A DNA stretch of 6,303 nt from the NCBI GenBank assembly GCA_016763955.1, contig JAESSU010000331.1, forward strand, positions 1-6,303, written 5' to 3'. The notes under the pieces were generated by a model. It saw only the letters and a list, made by a program, of their open reading frames with translations, was not told where the DNA came from and did no database searches. The translations under genes and the position numbers were made by a program. This document shows positions 1-5,463 of this stretch, piece by piece (positions within the stretch are counted from its first letter, which is position 1; every line of letters begins with the position of its first letter). This DNA comes from Phycisphaeraceae bacterium. Lineage in GTDB: Bacteria; Planctomycetota; Phycisphaerae; Phycisphaerales; Phycisphaeraceae.

Positions 1-144
1 AATAGAAATTCGATGTCCCAATCGTAACGCGATCGCGGTGCCACCATAGAGCACAAAAGAATTTGGCACGTTGATTAATTCACCCCACAAGCGTTTTTGT
101 GGGTCTTGGAGAATGGAAAGATCAGGTTCAAAATCAGATGTCAT
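1..144 (-). CDS. AbiEii/AbiGii-type nucleotidyltransferase (toxin family), N-terminal part, cut by window edge
   Basis: Reading leftward from an ATG at 144-142, the frame stays open for 48 codons to the window edge. The protein begins MTSDFEPDLSILQD, and residues 31-48 read FVLYGGTAIALRLGHRIS then I. Tyr-Gly-Gly-Thr-Ala followed by a Leu-rich helix and Gly-His-Arg is the N-terminal nucleotidyltransferase motif of the AbiEii/AbiGii family (DUF1814-like, MNT superfamily). In that family the Asp-x-Asp catalytic pair follows directly, here just outside the window. Known members are toxin halves of type IV toxin-antitoxin or abortive-infection pairs; MenA-like relatives add nucleotides to tRNA. 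An AAAAGG ribosome site sits 6 bases before the ATG. The gene runs co-directionally with dnaA, 77 bp after it. AbiEii toxins usually follow an AbiEi antitoxin gene, but none fits in this gap. The family call is firm for a fragment; toxin function is inferred. Confidence 0.82.
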   Translation of the reverse strand, partial: MTSDFEPDLSILQDPQKRLWGELINVPNSFVLYGGTAIALRLGHRISI

Positions 145-221
145 GATGTGCCTTTTCACCTTTATTTGATGTTAGCAGACCAAGCTCCGATTGGGTAATT
201 TTTTACGTCCCAAATTAGCGA

Positions 222-1673
222 TTAATTCTCTGACGGTTCCATGAACATGCTTTCGACTGCCAGTACCTGCTGAGCATAGGTTTGCTCCATGCTCATGCGT
301 GACTCGACGGTGCGAATCGAGTGCATCACGGTGGTGTGATCACGTCCGCCGAAGTAGCCGCCGATTTCTTCTAGTGAAAAGCGTGTGTGCTTGCGGGCAA
401 GCCACATGCAAATTTGTCTTGGTTCTGTGATGGATTTGTGACGGCGTTTGGATTGCAGATCACCTAGACGGACATTGTAGTACCGTGTCACTGCGTCGAT
501 GATCACTTGCAAGGTGATTTGTGCTTTACCGGCAACGGGTTCCTGTTCGCCTAAGGCTTTGCGGGCTAGTGCCAAGTCCAAGGGTTTGTGTTGCAATGCT
601 GCATGCCCTTGAATGGTGGTGATTGCACCTTCCATCTCACGAGCGTTGGAGTCGATGCGTGTTGCGATGTAACAAATCACATCGTCAGGCAAGTCCAATC
701 CGCGAACTTGTGCTTTGGCACGCACGATGGCAAGCCGTGTTTCATAGTCCGGCCGGGCAACCGAAGTGACTAGTCCCCAACCAAAACGACTCACGAGCCG
801 TTCTTCAAGCTGCGGGATCTCAGATGGCGCGCGGTCTGAGGAAAGCACGATCTGCTTGGTGTTTTGATACAAGGCATTGAACGTATGAAAGAATTCTTCT
901 TGCGAGCGATCACGGTTGGCTAGGAATTGAATATCGTCAATGACTAGCAAGTCCACATGTCGGTAGCGATCACGAAAGCTCGACATCTGTCCTTTTTGCA
1001 CGCAATCCAAAAACTGGTTGACGAATGTTTCACAGGACAGGTAACAAATCTGAGCTCCGGGGTTATCGTGAAGCACCTTTTGACAGATGGCTTGGAGCAA
1101 GTGGGTTTTACCTAGCCCAACTCCGCCATGAATGAACAAGGGGTTGTAGGCATTGCCCAGCTGATTACTCACTGCAGTGGCTGCGGCGTAGGAAAGATCA
1201 TTACCAGGGCCGGTGACGAAATTTTCAAAGCTGTAGTCAGGACTTAGGATTAGCTCATCTTCAAAGATAGCGGACTTGGTGTTGTTGTAAGCGGTTGTGG
1301 ATTCAAAAGTGGTCGATTGCGTGGGAGCAGAGCTAGTCCCTACAACGGCAGATGATCCAGAGGGCTGGGGCTCAGTTCTCTGTGACGTGCTTGTTAAGCT
1401 TCTAGCGGGCATTTTGGTGGGCATCGTGTCGGGCGTGACAAACTGCACAGCGACTAATGCGCCCGTGGTCGCCTGAGCTGCTTCATTAAACTGTTCACGG
1501 CATTGACGCTGTAGGTAGTTTTTCTGAATCGCATTGTCCGTATGAATCGTCAGCAACCCGCCATCAAGACCAAGGGGCTGAAGATCATCAAACCATTGCC
1601 TGCAAATCGGCGCATGGCGTGTCCGCAAGTGATCAATCATGTCACGCCAAAGCGCAGAGTCCAATTTTGTCAT
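222..1673 (-). CDS. dnaA: Chromosomal replication initiator protein DnaA
   Basis: DnaA is the AAA+ ATPase that binds DnaA boxes at oriC, melts the origin and recruits the helicase. All four domains are visible in this 483-residue protein. Domain I (about 4-70) starts LDSALWRDMI, the usual Trp-containing helix. Domain II (about 70-135) is a Ser/Thr/Gln-rich linker. Domain III has Walker A GGVGLGKT (183-190), Walker B VIDD (244-247), sensor 1 SSD (278-280), box VII with Arg292 and Arg296, and sensor 2 in SNAREMEG (Arg345). Domain IV carries the KRR basic loop (409-411) and signature GGRDHTTV (442-449). The frame extends 27 codons upstream to a GTG at 1754. I prefer the ATG at 1673 because domain I begins there and the extension resembles no DnaA sequence. 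Ribosome sites are weak for both: AGG about 10 bases before the ATG, GGAG only one base before the GTG. No dnaN, recF, gyrB or rpmH flanks it, unlike the textbook arrangement. Confidence 0.97.
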   Translation of the reverse strand: MTKLDSALWRDMIDHLRTRHAPICRQWFDDLQPLGLDGGLLTIHTDNAIQKNYLQRQCREQFNEAAQATTGALVAVQFVTPDTMPTKMPARSLTSTSQRTEPQPSGSSAVVGTSSAPTQSTTFESTTAYNNTKSAIFEDELILSPDYSFENFVTGPGNDLSYAAATAVSNQLGNAYNPLFIHGGVGLGKTHLLQAICQKVLHDNPGAQICYLSCETFVNQFLDCVQKGQMSSFRDRYRHVDLLVIDDIQFLANRDRSQEEFFHTFNALYQNTKQIVLSSDRAPSEIPQLEERLVSRFGWGLVTSVARPDYETRLAIVRAKAQVRGLDLPDDVICYIATRIDSNAREMEGAITTIQGHAALQHKPLDLALARKALGEQEPVAGKAQITLQVIIDAVTRYYNVRLGDLQSKRRHKSITEPRQICMWLARKHTRFSLEEIGGYFGGRDHTTVMHSIRTVESRMSMEQTYAQQVLAVESMFMEPSEN

Positions 1674-1793
1674 GGCATGCCAACCTGATGCAAAAAGTCC
1701 GTACGAACAACCTTGGCTCTGGAATAACCCGGAGTATTGCGTCGTCCCTGACACGCTCCATCATCAGCACAAGAGATGTTTGAATCCACCAAG

Positions 1794-1802
1794 TAATACA
1801 CA
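1794..1802 (+). promoter_or_regulatory. DnaA-box-like 9-mer overlapping the dnaA -10
   Basis: The plus strand reads TAATACACA, one mismatch (position 2) from the DnaA-box consensus TTATNCACA. It overlaps the -10 and likely start site of the putative dnaA promoter, where a bound DnaA could block RNA polymerase. Autorepression of dnaA through boxes in its promoter is known in other bacteria. A single one-mismatch site is weak evidence, and no second box lies nearby. Confidence 0.3.
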
Positions 1803-1828
1803 ATACGGTGATGGCCCTTGGATGTCAA
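1800..1828 (-). promoter_or_regulatory. Putative sigma70-type promoter of dnaA
   Basis: On the minus strand a perfect -35 hexamer TTGACA (1828-1823) is followed after exactly 17 bases by TATTGT (1805-1800), four of six matches to the -10 consensus. Transcription would start near 1793, giving a leader of about 120 nt to the dnaA ATG at 1673. It is the best promoter match in this spacer and points at dnaA. The call rests on sequence match only. Confidence 0.6.
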
Positions 1829-1879
1829 TGAACTAAAACAGACCTAAAAATAAGGGGGTTTTTCACTTGACAGACCTTG

Positions 1880-1906
1880 AAAAATACCGTTGGCACGATT
1901 CGGTAT
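1880..1906 (-). terminator. Candidate intrinsic terminator after the AsmA-like gene
   Basis: On the minus strand ATACCG (1906-1901) and CGGTAT (1889-1884) form a 6-bp stem around an 11-base loop. A run of T continues from the stem (1884-1880 reads TTTTT). It lies about 105 bp past the stop codon of the AsmA-like gene and before the dnaA promoter, the right place to end that transcript. The stem is short and only half GC, so it may be weak. Confidence 0.4.
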
Positions 1907-2010
1907 CGATAAAAGACTCTTCGTTAACCGACTTGTCTAGTAACAGGGATACGTGGCGTGCGGGTTTAAAAGGCTTTGTTTGTTTTATCCTATGTATCGA
2001 AGCAAGGTTT

Positions 2011-2949
2011 TTATTTGGGGGCTTCTTCCTTTTTGCCACCGAAAAGTCCACCAACACCTTTGAGTAAATCATCAGCTGCTTTGCCAACTTGCTTGGTCGC
2101 ATCACCGGCAGCTTGAGTGACCTCTTTAGTGACCTTGCCGACTTCTTTGACAGTGCCTCCAACGGTGTCGCCAATGATCTGTGTGCCTAGGTCACTTAAA
2201 CCCTTGATGCTCTCAAGACCTTTACCGAGTTCACCTGCGATATCAGCAGGAATTAAGCCCCCGCCTTGACGGATGATTTCAGCAAGCATGGTCTGCACGA
2301 GCTGGGCAATCACCGTGGACATCTGTGCGCCGGCATCTTCAGCAGAACCCACATTCGTGAGATGAATGGGCTCTTTAAGTCGAATGGTTTTCTTGACAGC
2401 AGCGCCAAGACCCAGTGCATCCATATTGATATTCACCGAAATGTCCTCAATGAGAATGTCCCGAATCACAAACCCCTTCCCCCCCCCGGAATCCCCCCCG
2501 GAAGTATCCTCGCTCGGCTTGTCGGTTTGTGAATCACTGGCCATGGTTTTTTGCAGGTTATCGAGAATGACTTGATAGTTGGCGCCGGATTTAATTTTCT
2601 CAATGCTTAGTTCCACGCCGGTGAAATGCAGTTTGTCAATGGCAATGACATCAGATCGCAAGGTGGTGGTGTCTAGTGCGAATTCGCCTTTGTTGATTTT
2701 CATGAAGTGAGCAAATTCAAAGCCCGCAGGATTGGCAATGCGCAGGTTGTTTAGATCACATTTGCCACTAAAAATGGAAATGTTAATCGACTCAAGTTCC
2801 GTGGGAACGCCCAGTGCGTATTGCCCGCCTTTTTCAATGCCTGTTTTGGCAATGTTATCTATATAGAAAAATAGCACCCCCACACCCACAGCAATGAGTA
2901 AGAGTACGGCAACGACAAAAATAACCAGTCTTTTAATGAGTTTGATCAT
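2011..2949 (-). CDS. AsmA-like membrane-anchored protein with Gly-rich linker and amphipathic tail
   Basis: This is a 312-residue protein. I place the start at the ATG at 2949 because AGGAG lies about 8 bases before it and MIKLIKR leads straight into a membrane helix. The upstream in-frame extension to 3021 has no such support. Residues 8-30 form one strongly hydrophobic segment, probably an N-in signal anchor. Residues 38-135 resemble the N-terminal AsmA/DUF748-type domain: GVPTELESINISIFSG, then NLRIANPAGF, then repeated short beta strands. Residues 151-159 are a Gly/Ser linker, followed by a second beta segment (160-190). From about 240 to 303 the tail is Gly/Ala/Lys/Val-rich with an amphipathic helix pattern (KEVGKVTKEV, KQVGKAADDLL), ending in a charged KKEEAPK. 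AsmA-family proteins act at the envelope, many in lipid transport or outer-membrane upkeep. This one is much shorter than E. coli AsmA, so its exact role is unknown. It is probably transcribed alone. Confidence 0.85.
   Translation of the reverse strand: MIKLIKRLVIFVVAVLLLIAVGVGVLFFYIDNIAKTGIEKGGQYALGVPTELESINISIFSGKCDLNNLRIANPAGFEFAHFMKINKGEFALDTTTLRSDVIAIDKLHFTGVELSIEKIKSGANYQVILDNLQKTMASDSQTDKPSEDTSGGDSGGGKGFVIRDILIEDISVNINMDALGLGAAVKKTIRLKEPIHLTNVGSAEDAGAQMSTVIAQLVQTMLAEIIRQGGGLIPADIAGELGKGLESIKGLSDLGTQIIGDTVGGTVKEVGKVTKEVTQAAGDATKQVGKAADDLLKGVGGLFGGKKEEAPK
2479..2499. repeat. Paired homopolymer tract (C9 and C7; G runs in the coding strand)
   Basis: The plus strand has nine C (2479-2487) and seven C (2493-2499) separated by GGAAT. 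On the coding minus strand this is two imperfect copies of TCC-GGG-GGG, encoding Ser-Gly-Gly-Asp-Ser-Gly-Gly-Gly in the linker of the AsmA-like protein. Runs of this length are prone to replication slippage and also to base-calling error. The frame is intact here. Confidence 0.9.
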
Positions 2950-3140
2950 GGTTGATCTCCTGTTTAGAGGCTTGCAGTAAGTGTGCTCCCGCCCGGTTGT
3001 GTGTGCGGTGAACGATCCCATGTTTAGGATCAGTTTATTGTATCCGGCGTCTGGTCAAAGAGATGGTTTTTATTAGACGGTCAATCTAGGGCTGACAATT
3101 TATTATTGGCTCACGATTCACATTGCGATGGGAAATAGCT

Positions 3141-3157
3141 GCGACACAACGTGTCGC
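3141..3157. repeat. Perfect inverted repeat in the 257-bp spacer between the AsmA-like and YdjM-like genes
   Basis: GCGACAC and GTGTCGC form a 7-bp perfect inverted repeat around AAC. It lies 50 bp past the stop of the YdjM-like gene and about 190 bp before the start of the AsmA-like gene, both on the minus strand. No T run follows on either strand, so it is not a standard intrinsic terminator. It could be an operator or a hairpin that protects the operon's 3' end. The rest of the spacer (2950-3206) shows no gene. A weak GATCC/GGATC hairpin (3014-3031) sits in the likely leader of the AsmA-like gene. Confidence 0.6.
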
Positions 3158-3206
3158 TGATGCATCGTAAGATGTAATATGTGACGTTTTTGCTGCAATA
3201 AAAGCA

Positions 3207-4265
3207 CTAATATTCAATTACAGGATAATAATCCGTGACAGGTTTTGCGTTTTGTGGCGCAGCTTTGATCAGTTCCCAGAGACTTTGGATTGCAGCCTTG
3301 GTGTCGATTTCGTTGTGAACTAATTTAGCAGGTTGATCGGGATTTTTATAGTCCACCTTGAGGTACCACAAAGGGATATCGGGTTGGCCCAAGGCTAAAT
3401 AGCGCATGTCTGCGAGTTGGGCTGGTTTTTTGGGGTCGATAGGCGCGACCAGTTCACTGGCAAACCATCGAAAGTTTGCGATGTCTTTTGAAATGCGATG
3501 TTGATCCGTGATTTTGTGCTTTTTGAAAATCTGTTTTTGTCGTGCGAGTTTGTGACGTTTGCCTTCGACAATCATCACCGGTTCTGAGGACAGGGTGACA
3601 CGAATGATATCAGTGCAAATCTCTGATTTTGTTTTGTAGATGCTGTTCCAGACCATGATATTGCCTGGCGTGGGCATCACGCGGGCGATCTGTACATCTT
3701 GATTACGATGATCGATCAAGGCAAGCTGCGCATTGATTGCGCTGTTGTGTTGCGTCGCAGCAATGGCCAGATATAAACCTGCAATTAAGAGCGTGAGTCT
3801 GCCGACGGTGTTTGAACGTTTAATGATCAGCAGGATCACGCCAACAAAGAGGATCAACGAAAAGAGCGGGTCGACGATGGGCATGATGTCCAAGCTGATG
3901 CGTGTCATGTCGAGGGGCCAGAAAAACGGTGTGCCGTAACTGGTCATCATGTCCAACGGGGCATGGGTGGCATAGCCTGCGATGGCGGCGAGGATGAGAC
4001 TTTTACGGCGAAGACGCATTTTGGGCATCAGCATAAAAGGTAAGGCAACGATGAATCCGCCGATGGGAATGAACCAGAACGTATGGGTTATGAATCGATG
4101 GTGATACAGTGCATCAAGGGGCTGCATCCATAGATAGGCGATGACATCGGCATCGGCAGCGATCCCTGCGACGAATCCAACAAGCCAACTCCAACGGCCT
4201 AATTGTTTGCTAAAGACTGCTCCGCACAGAGTCGCTCCTAGAAGGCCTTGCGTCAGTGGATCCAT
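3207..4265 (-). CDS. YdjM/DUF457-type membrane protein, putative metal-dependent hydrolase
   Basis: The start MDPLTQGLLGA is characteristic of the YdjM (DUF457) family of inner-membrane putative metal-dependent hydrolases. Family hallmarks follow in order: Asp38 and Asp40 in AADAD, HHRFITHT (55-62), and HAPLDMMTSYGT (101-112) followed by FWPL. The His and Asp residues are probable metal ligands. Residues 1 to about 172 hold several hydrophobic stretches (24-46, 62-80, 90-100, 127-147, 157-171), consistent with a multi-pass membrane protein. The remainder, about 173-352, is soluble and mixed alpha/beta, making the protein clearly longer than the compact E. coli YdjM. The ATG at 4265 has AAGG 7 bases upstream and follows the coiled-coil gene by 26 bp, so the two are probably co-transcribed. 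Substrate and reaction are unknown; the E. coli relative is best known as a LexA-regulated gene, and I see no LexA box here. Confidence 0.88.
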   Translation of the reverse strand: MDPLTQGLLGATLCGAVFSKQLGRWSWLVGFVAGIAADADVIAYLWMQPLDALYHHRFITHTFWFIPIGGFIVALPFMLMPKMRLRRKSLILAAIAGYATHAPLDMMTSYGTPFFWPLDMTRISLDIMPIVDPLFSLILFVGVILLIIKRSNTVGRLTLLIAGLYLAIAATQHNSAINAQLALIDHRNQDVQIARVMPTPGNIMVWNSIYKTKSEICTDIIRVTLSSEPVMIVEGKRHKLARQKQIFKKHKITDQHRISKDIANFRWFASELVAPIDPKKPAQLADMRYLALGQPDIPLWYLKVDYKNPDQPAKLVHNEIDTKAAIQSLWELIKAAPQNAKPVTDYYPVIEY

Positions 4266-4291
4266 ATGTATGCCTTGTGTCTGAGTTTGCT

Positions 4292-4957
4292 TTATTGATT
4301 GGCGTTAACGGATTCATTGAGCATGATAAAGAGATTGTAATCTTCACGCCCGAGTGCCAGTTGTGCGAGTCCTAGTGTGCCGGTGACTTGGTTGGCTTTG
4401 GCAATTAGGCTGATTTGTTTTGTGGTGAGTTTAAGGGTGACTGTTTCGTCAAAGAGATTGACACCGGTTCGGCTGCCTGCTGAGGCGCGGCGTTTTTTTG
4501 AATGGTACTTCGTGATGGGGATATTTAATTTAACGCCATCAATTTCTAGATTCAGTGCCTTGGCCCTGCGGAACATTCCCGGGGACATGGCTGCAAAGAT
4601 GGTGAGTGTGATTGGGCTTGAGACTTTGCCCGAGACTGTGGCGGTGAGTTGGTAGCTGCTGTGACGAAGTTTGCCTCGGGTTAAGGGTAGCTGGCGTGAA
4701 TAGGATGTGAGGGTTTTACTGCCATCTGCTTGGGGGGTCGTTTTCAGATATAGGGCGTGTTTTTGTTGCTGAACTTTTTGAGATTCTTCTTTGATTTGTC
4801 GATTGCTGTGTTGGAGTTCTGAAATGCGTTGCTTAAGTTGCTGGTTCTCCGTTTTGAGTTGCGCGTTAGCAGCCCGCAGATCAGAGAGTTCATCTGCATG
4901 TGATAGGTTTATTAGGGACAGACATAGGACGCAACCAAGTAGCATTGAACGTTTCAA
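4292..4957 (-). CDS. Exported coiled-coil protein of unknown function (TTG start)
   Basis: I do not recognise this family. The frame is open up to an ATG at 5029, but that codon lies inside a likely -10 element. I place the start at the TTG at 4957, which has AAAGGAG 7 bases upstream and yields a textbook signal peptide: MKRS, then a hydrophobic MLLGCVLCLSLINL, then SHA before Asp22. The 221-residue precursor would give a mature protein of about 200 residues. Residues 23-66 form a strong coiled coil with Leu27, Leu34, Leu41, Leu48 and Ile55 spaced seven apart, leucine-zipper fashion, so it probably oligomerises. Residues 80-221 look beta-rich, with a basic patch KKRR (154-157), and have no motif I can name. 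It is the promoter-proximal gene of a probable operon with the YdjM-like membrane protein, suggesting a shared envelope role (inference). Confidence 0.85.
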   Translation of the reverse strand: MKRSMLLGCVLCLSLINLSHADELSDLRAANAQLKTENQQLKQRISELQHSNRQIKEESQKVQQQKHALYLKTTPQADGSKTLTSYSRQLPLTRGKLRHSSYQLTATVSGKVSSPITLTIFAAMSPGMFRRAKALNLEIDGVKLNIPITKYHSKKRRASAGSRTGVNLFDETVTLKLTTKQISLIAKANQVTGTLGLAQLALGREDYNLFIMLNESVNANQ

Positions 4958-4964
4958 AGCAAAT

Positions 4965-4971
4965 CTCCTTT
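4965..4971 (-). promoter_or_regulatory. Ribosome binding site that fixes a TTG start
   Basis: AAAGGAG on the minus strand sits 7 bases before the in-frame TTG at 4957. It is about 19 bases from the next ATG (4945), which is too far, and it lies downstream of the other ATG (5029). It therefore favours TTG initiation, and the resulting protein has a well-formed signal peptide. Confidence 0.75.
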
Positions 4972-4991
4972 GAGGCAAAGCATGGGTAAGG

Positions 4992-5008
4992 TTGAACAAT
5001 TGGTTCAA
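4992..5008. repeat. Inverted repeat in the leader of the coiled-coil/YdjM operon
   Basis: TTGAAC and GTTCAA form a 6-bp perfect inverted repeat around AATTG. It begins about 17 bases past the putative -10 (5030-5025) and ends about 20 bases before the ribosome site. That position suits a repressor operator or a small leader hairpin. I cannot name a regulator. Confidence 0.45.
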
Positions 5009-5024
5009 CAGATCAATTTTAAAC

Positions 5025-5030
5025 ATCATA
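5025..5030 (-). promoter_or_regulatory. Putative extended -10 promoter of the coiled-coil/YdjM operon
   Basis: The minus strand reads TGCTATGAT, an extended -10 element (TGn plus TATGAT, five of six to consensus). There is no good -35 hexamer 16-18 bases upstream, which is tolerated at extended -10 promoters. Transcription would begin near 5018 and give a leader of about 60 nt to the TTG start. Confidence 0.45.
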
Positions 5031-5270
5031 GCAAGACTTCGTTTTTTTGGATTTAAGGCTCTGAAAAATTAGAATCCATTTTAACCGCCAAGATTAACAA
5101 GTCCGAGATTTTTGTTTGTTTTTCATAAGGTCTTGATTGCTTAGATCGATAAGCCATAAGACGGTTGAGATGATTTTGAATCAATGGCATTTTCCTCAAG
5201 TGGGAGGTGGTCAAATCTTCATCTGTCTTGGGCTAGGGCAAACGCATGTCTCGTAAATTGTCTTGGCGAG

Positions 5271-5289
5271 CCGTGTTGTGTCAACACGG
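5271..5289. repeat. Perfect 8-bp inverted repeat in the divergent spacer
   Basis: CCGTGTTG and CAACACGG form a perfect 8-bp inverted repeat around TGT. It is the strongest dyad in the window. No T run follows, so it is not a standard terminator. Its place between divergent genes, about 220 bp before the LamG start, suits an operator for a dimeric regulator or a leader hairpin. It shares the 8-mer GTTGTGTC with the minus-strand reading of the dyad at 3141-3157. Confidence 0.6.
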
Positions 5290-5393
5290 AATTGATCGCT
5301 GGTCAAAAATGTTGCGCCAAAAATACTTTGCAAACTGATTTAACAGTTGACCGAGGGGCAAAATCGGGCTATCGCAGCTTAGCTCGCTCATAC

Positions 5394-5462
5394 AAGGAGG
5401 ACATGTATTTGCCCTGTGCCTTGGGTATTAAAGCTATATCTCACATGCGCTTTGAGCTATGA
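5394..5462 (+). other. Orphan strong ribosome site with a possible short leader peptide
   Basis: AAGGAGG (5394-5400) is a full Shine-Dalgarno match with no recognised gene after it. An ATG follows after only 2 bases (5403), too close. A TTG in the same frame (5409) is at the ideal 8 bases and would encode 17 residues ending at a TGA (5460-5462). That stop is 48 bp before the LamG ATG and overlaps the TATGAT element. It could be a leader peptide, the remnant of a lost gene, or chance. Confidence 0.2.
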
Positions 5463-5463
5463 T
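5458..5463 (+). promoter_or_regulatory. Possible -10 element for the LamG gene
   Basis: TATGAT (five of six to the -10 consensus) would place the transcript start near 5470, about 40 nt before the ATG at 5511. No recognisable -35 lies at the right distance. The 9-mer GCTATGATG around it is identical to that around the -10 of the divergent operon. Confidence 0.25.

Larger units (their letters stand above)
1674..2010. other. 337-bp spacer between dnaA and the AsmA-like gene
   Basis: Going leftward on the minus strand, this spacer holds a candidate hairpin terminator (1880-1906) for the AsmA-like gene, then the putative dnaA promoter (1800-1828), then a dnaA leader of about 120 nt. The leader includes the open 27-codon extension of the dnaA frame. 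A plus-strand frame of 66 codons starts at a TTG (1867) and runs over the 3' end of the AsmA-like gene. I do not call it a gene (see the rejected list). No tRNA, cluster of DnaA boxes or insertion-sequence end was seen. Confidence 0.6.

Noticed and set aside
191..213. TTGGG/CCCAA pairing after dnaA as a terminator
   Set aside because: The stem is 5 bp around a 13-base loop, with T residues in the loop rather than after the stem. It is not convincing.
1867..2067. Plus-strand 66-codon frame (TTG start) with GGGGG about 8 bases upstream and a hydrophobic stretch
   Set aside because: It overlaps the 3' end of the AsmA-like gene in antisense, has no promoter in view, and its hydrophobic part is largely the reverse reading of the spacer and the Lys-rich tail codons.
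2527..2535. TGTGAATCA, one mismatch from a DnaA box
   Set aside because: It is a single site inside a coding region with no companion sites; such matches are expected by chance.
3188..3206. TGCT/AGCA hairpin right after the YdjM-like gene
   Set aside because: Only 4 bp pair, and the following run on the minus strand is A rather than T, so it is not an intrinsic terminator.
5106..5124. T-rich stretch resembling the E. coli oriC 13-mer
   Set aside because: No DnaA boxes lie nearby and dnaA is more than 3 kb away. T-rich spacers are common.
5231..5289. GGGCAAACGC followed by a hairpin, reminiscent of part of a cyclic-di-GMP-I riboswitch
   Set aside because: The conserved GGGACGCAAAGCC-type segment and the tetraloop-receptor pairing are not present, so the match is limited to one short string.
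5184..5462. Plus-strand 92-codon frame with several Cys residues
   Set aside because: It has no good ribosome site at its ATG, no recognisable family, and crosses a strong palindrome. It looks like chance in non-coding DNA.
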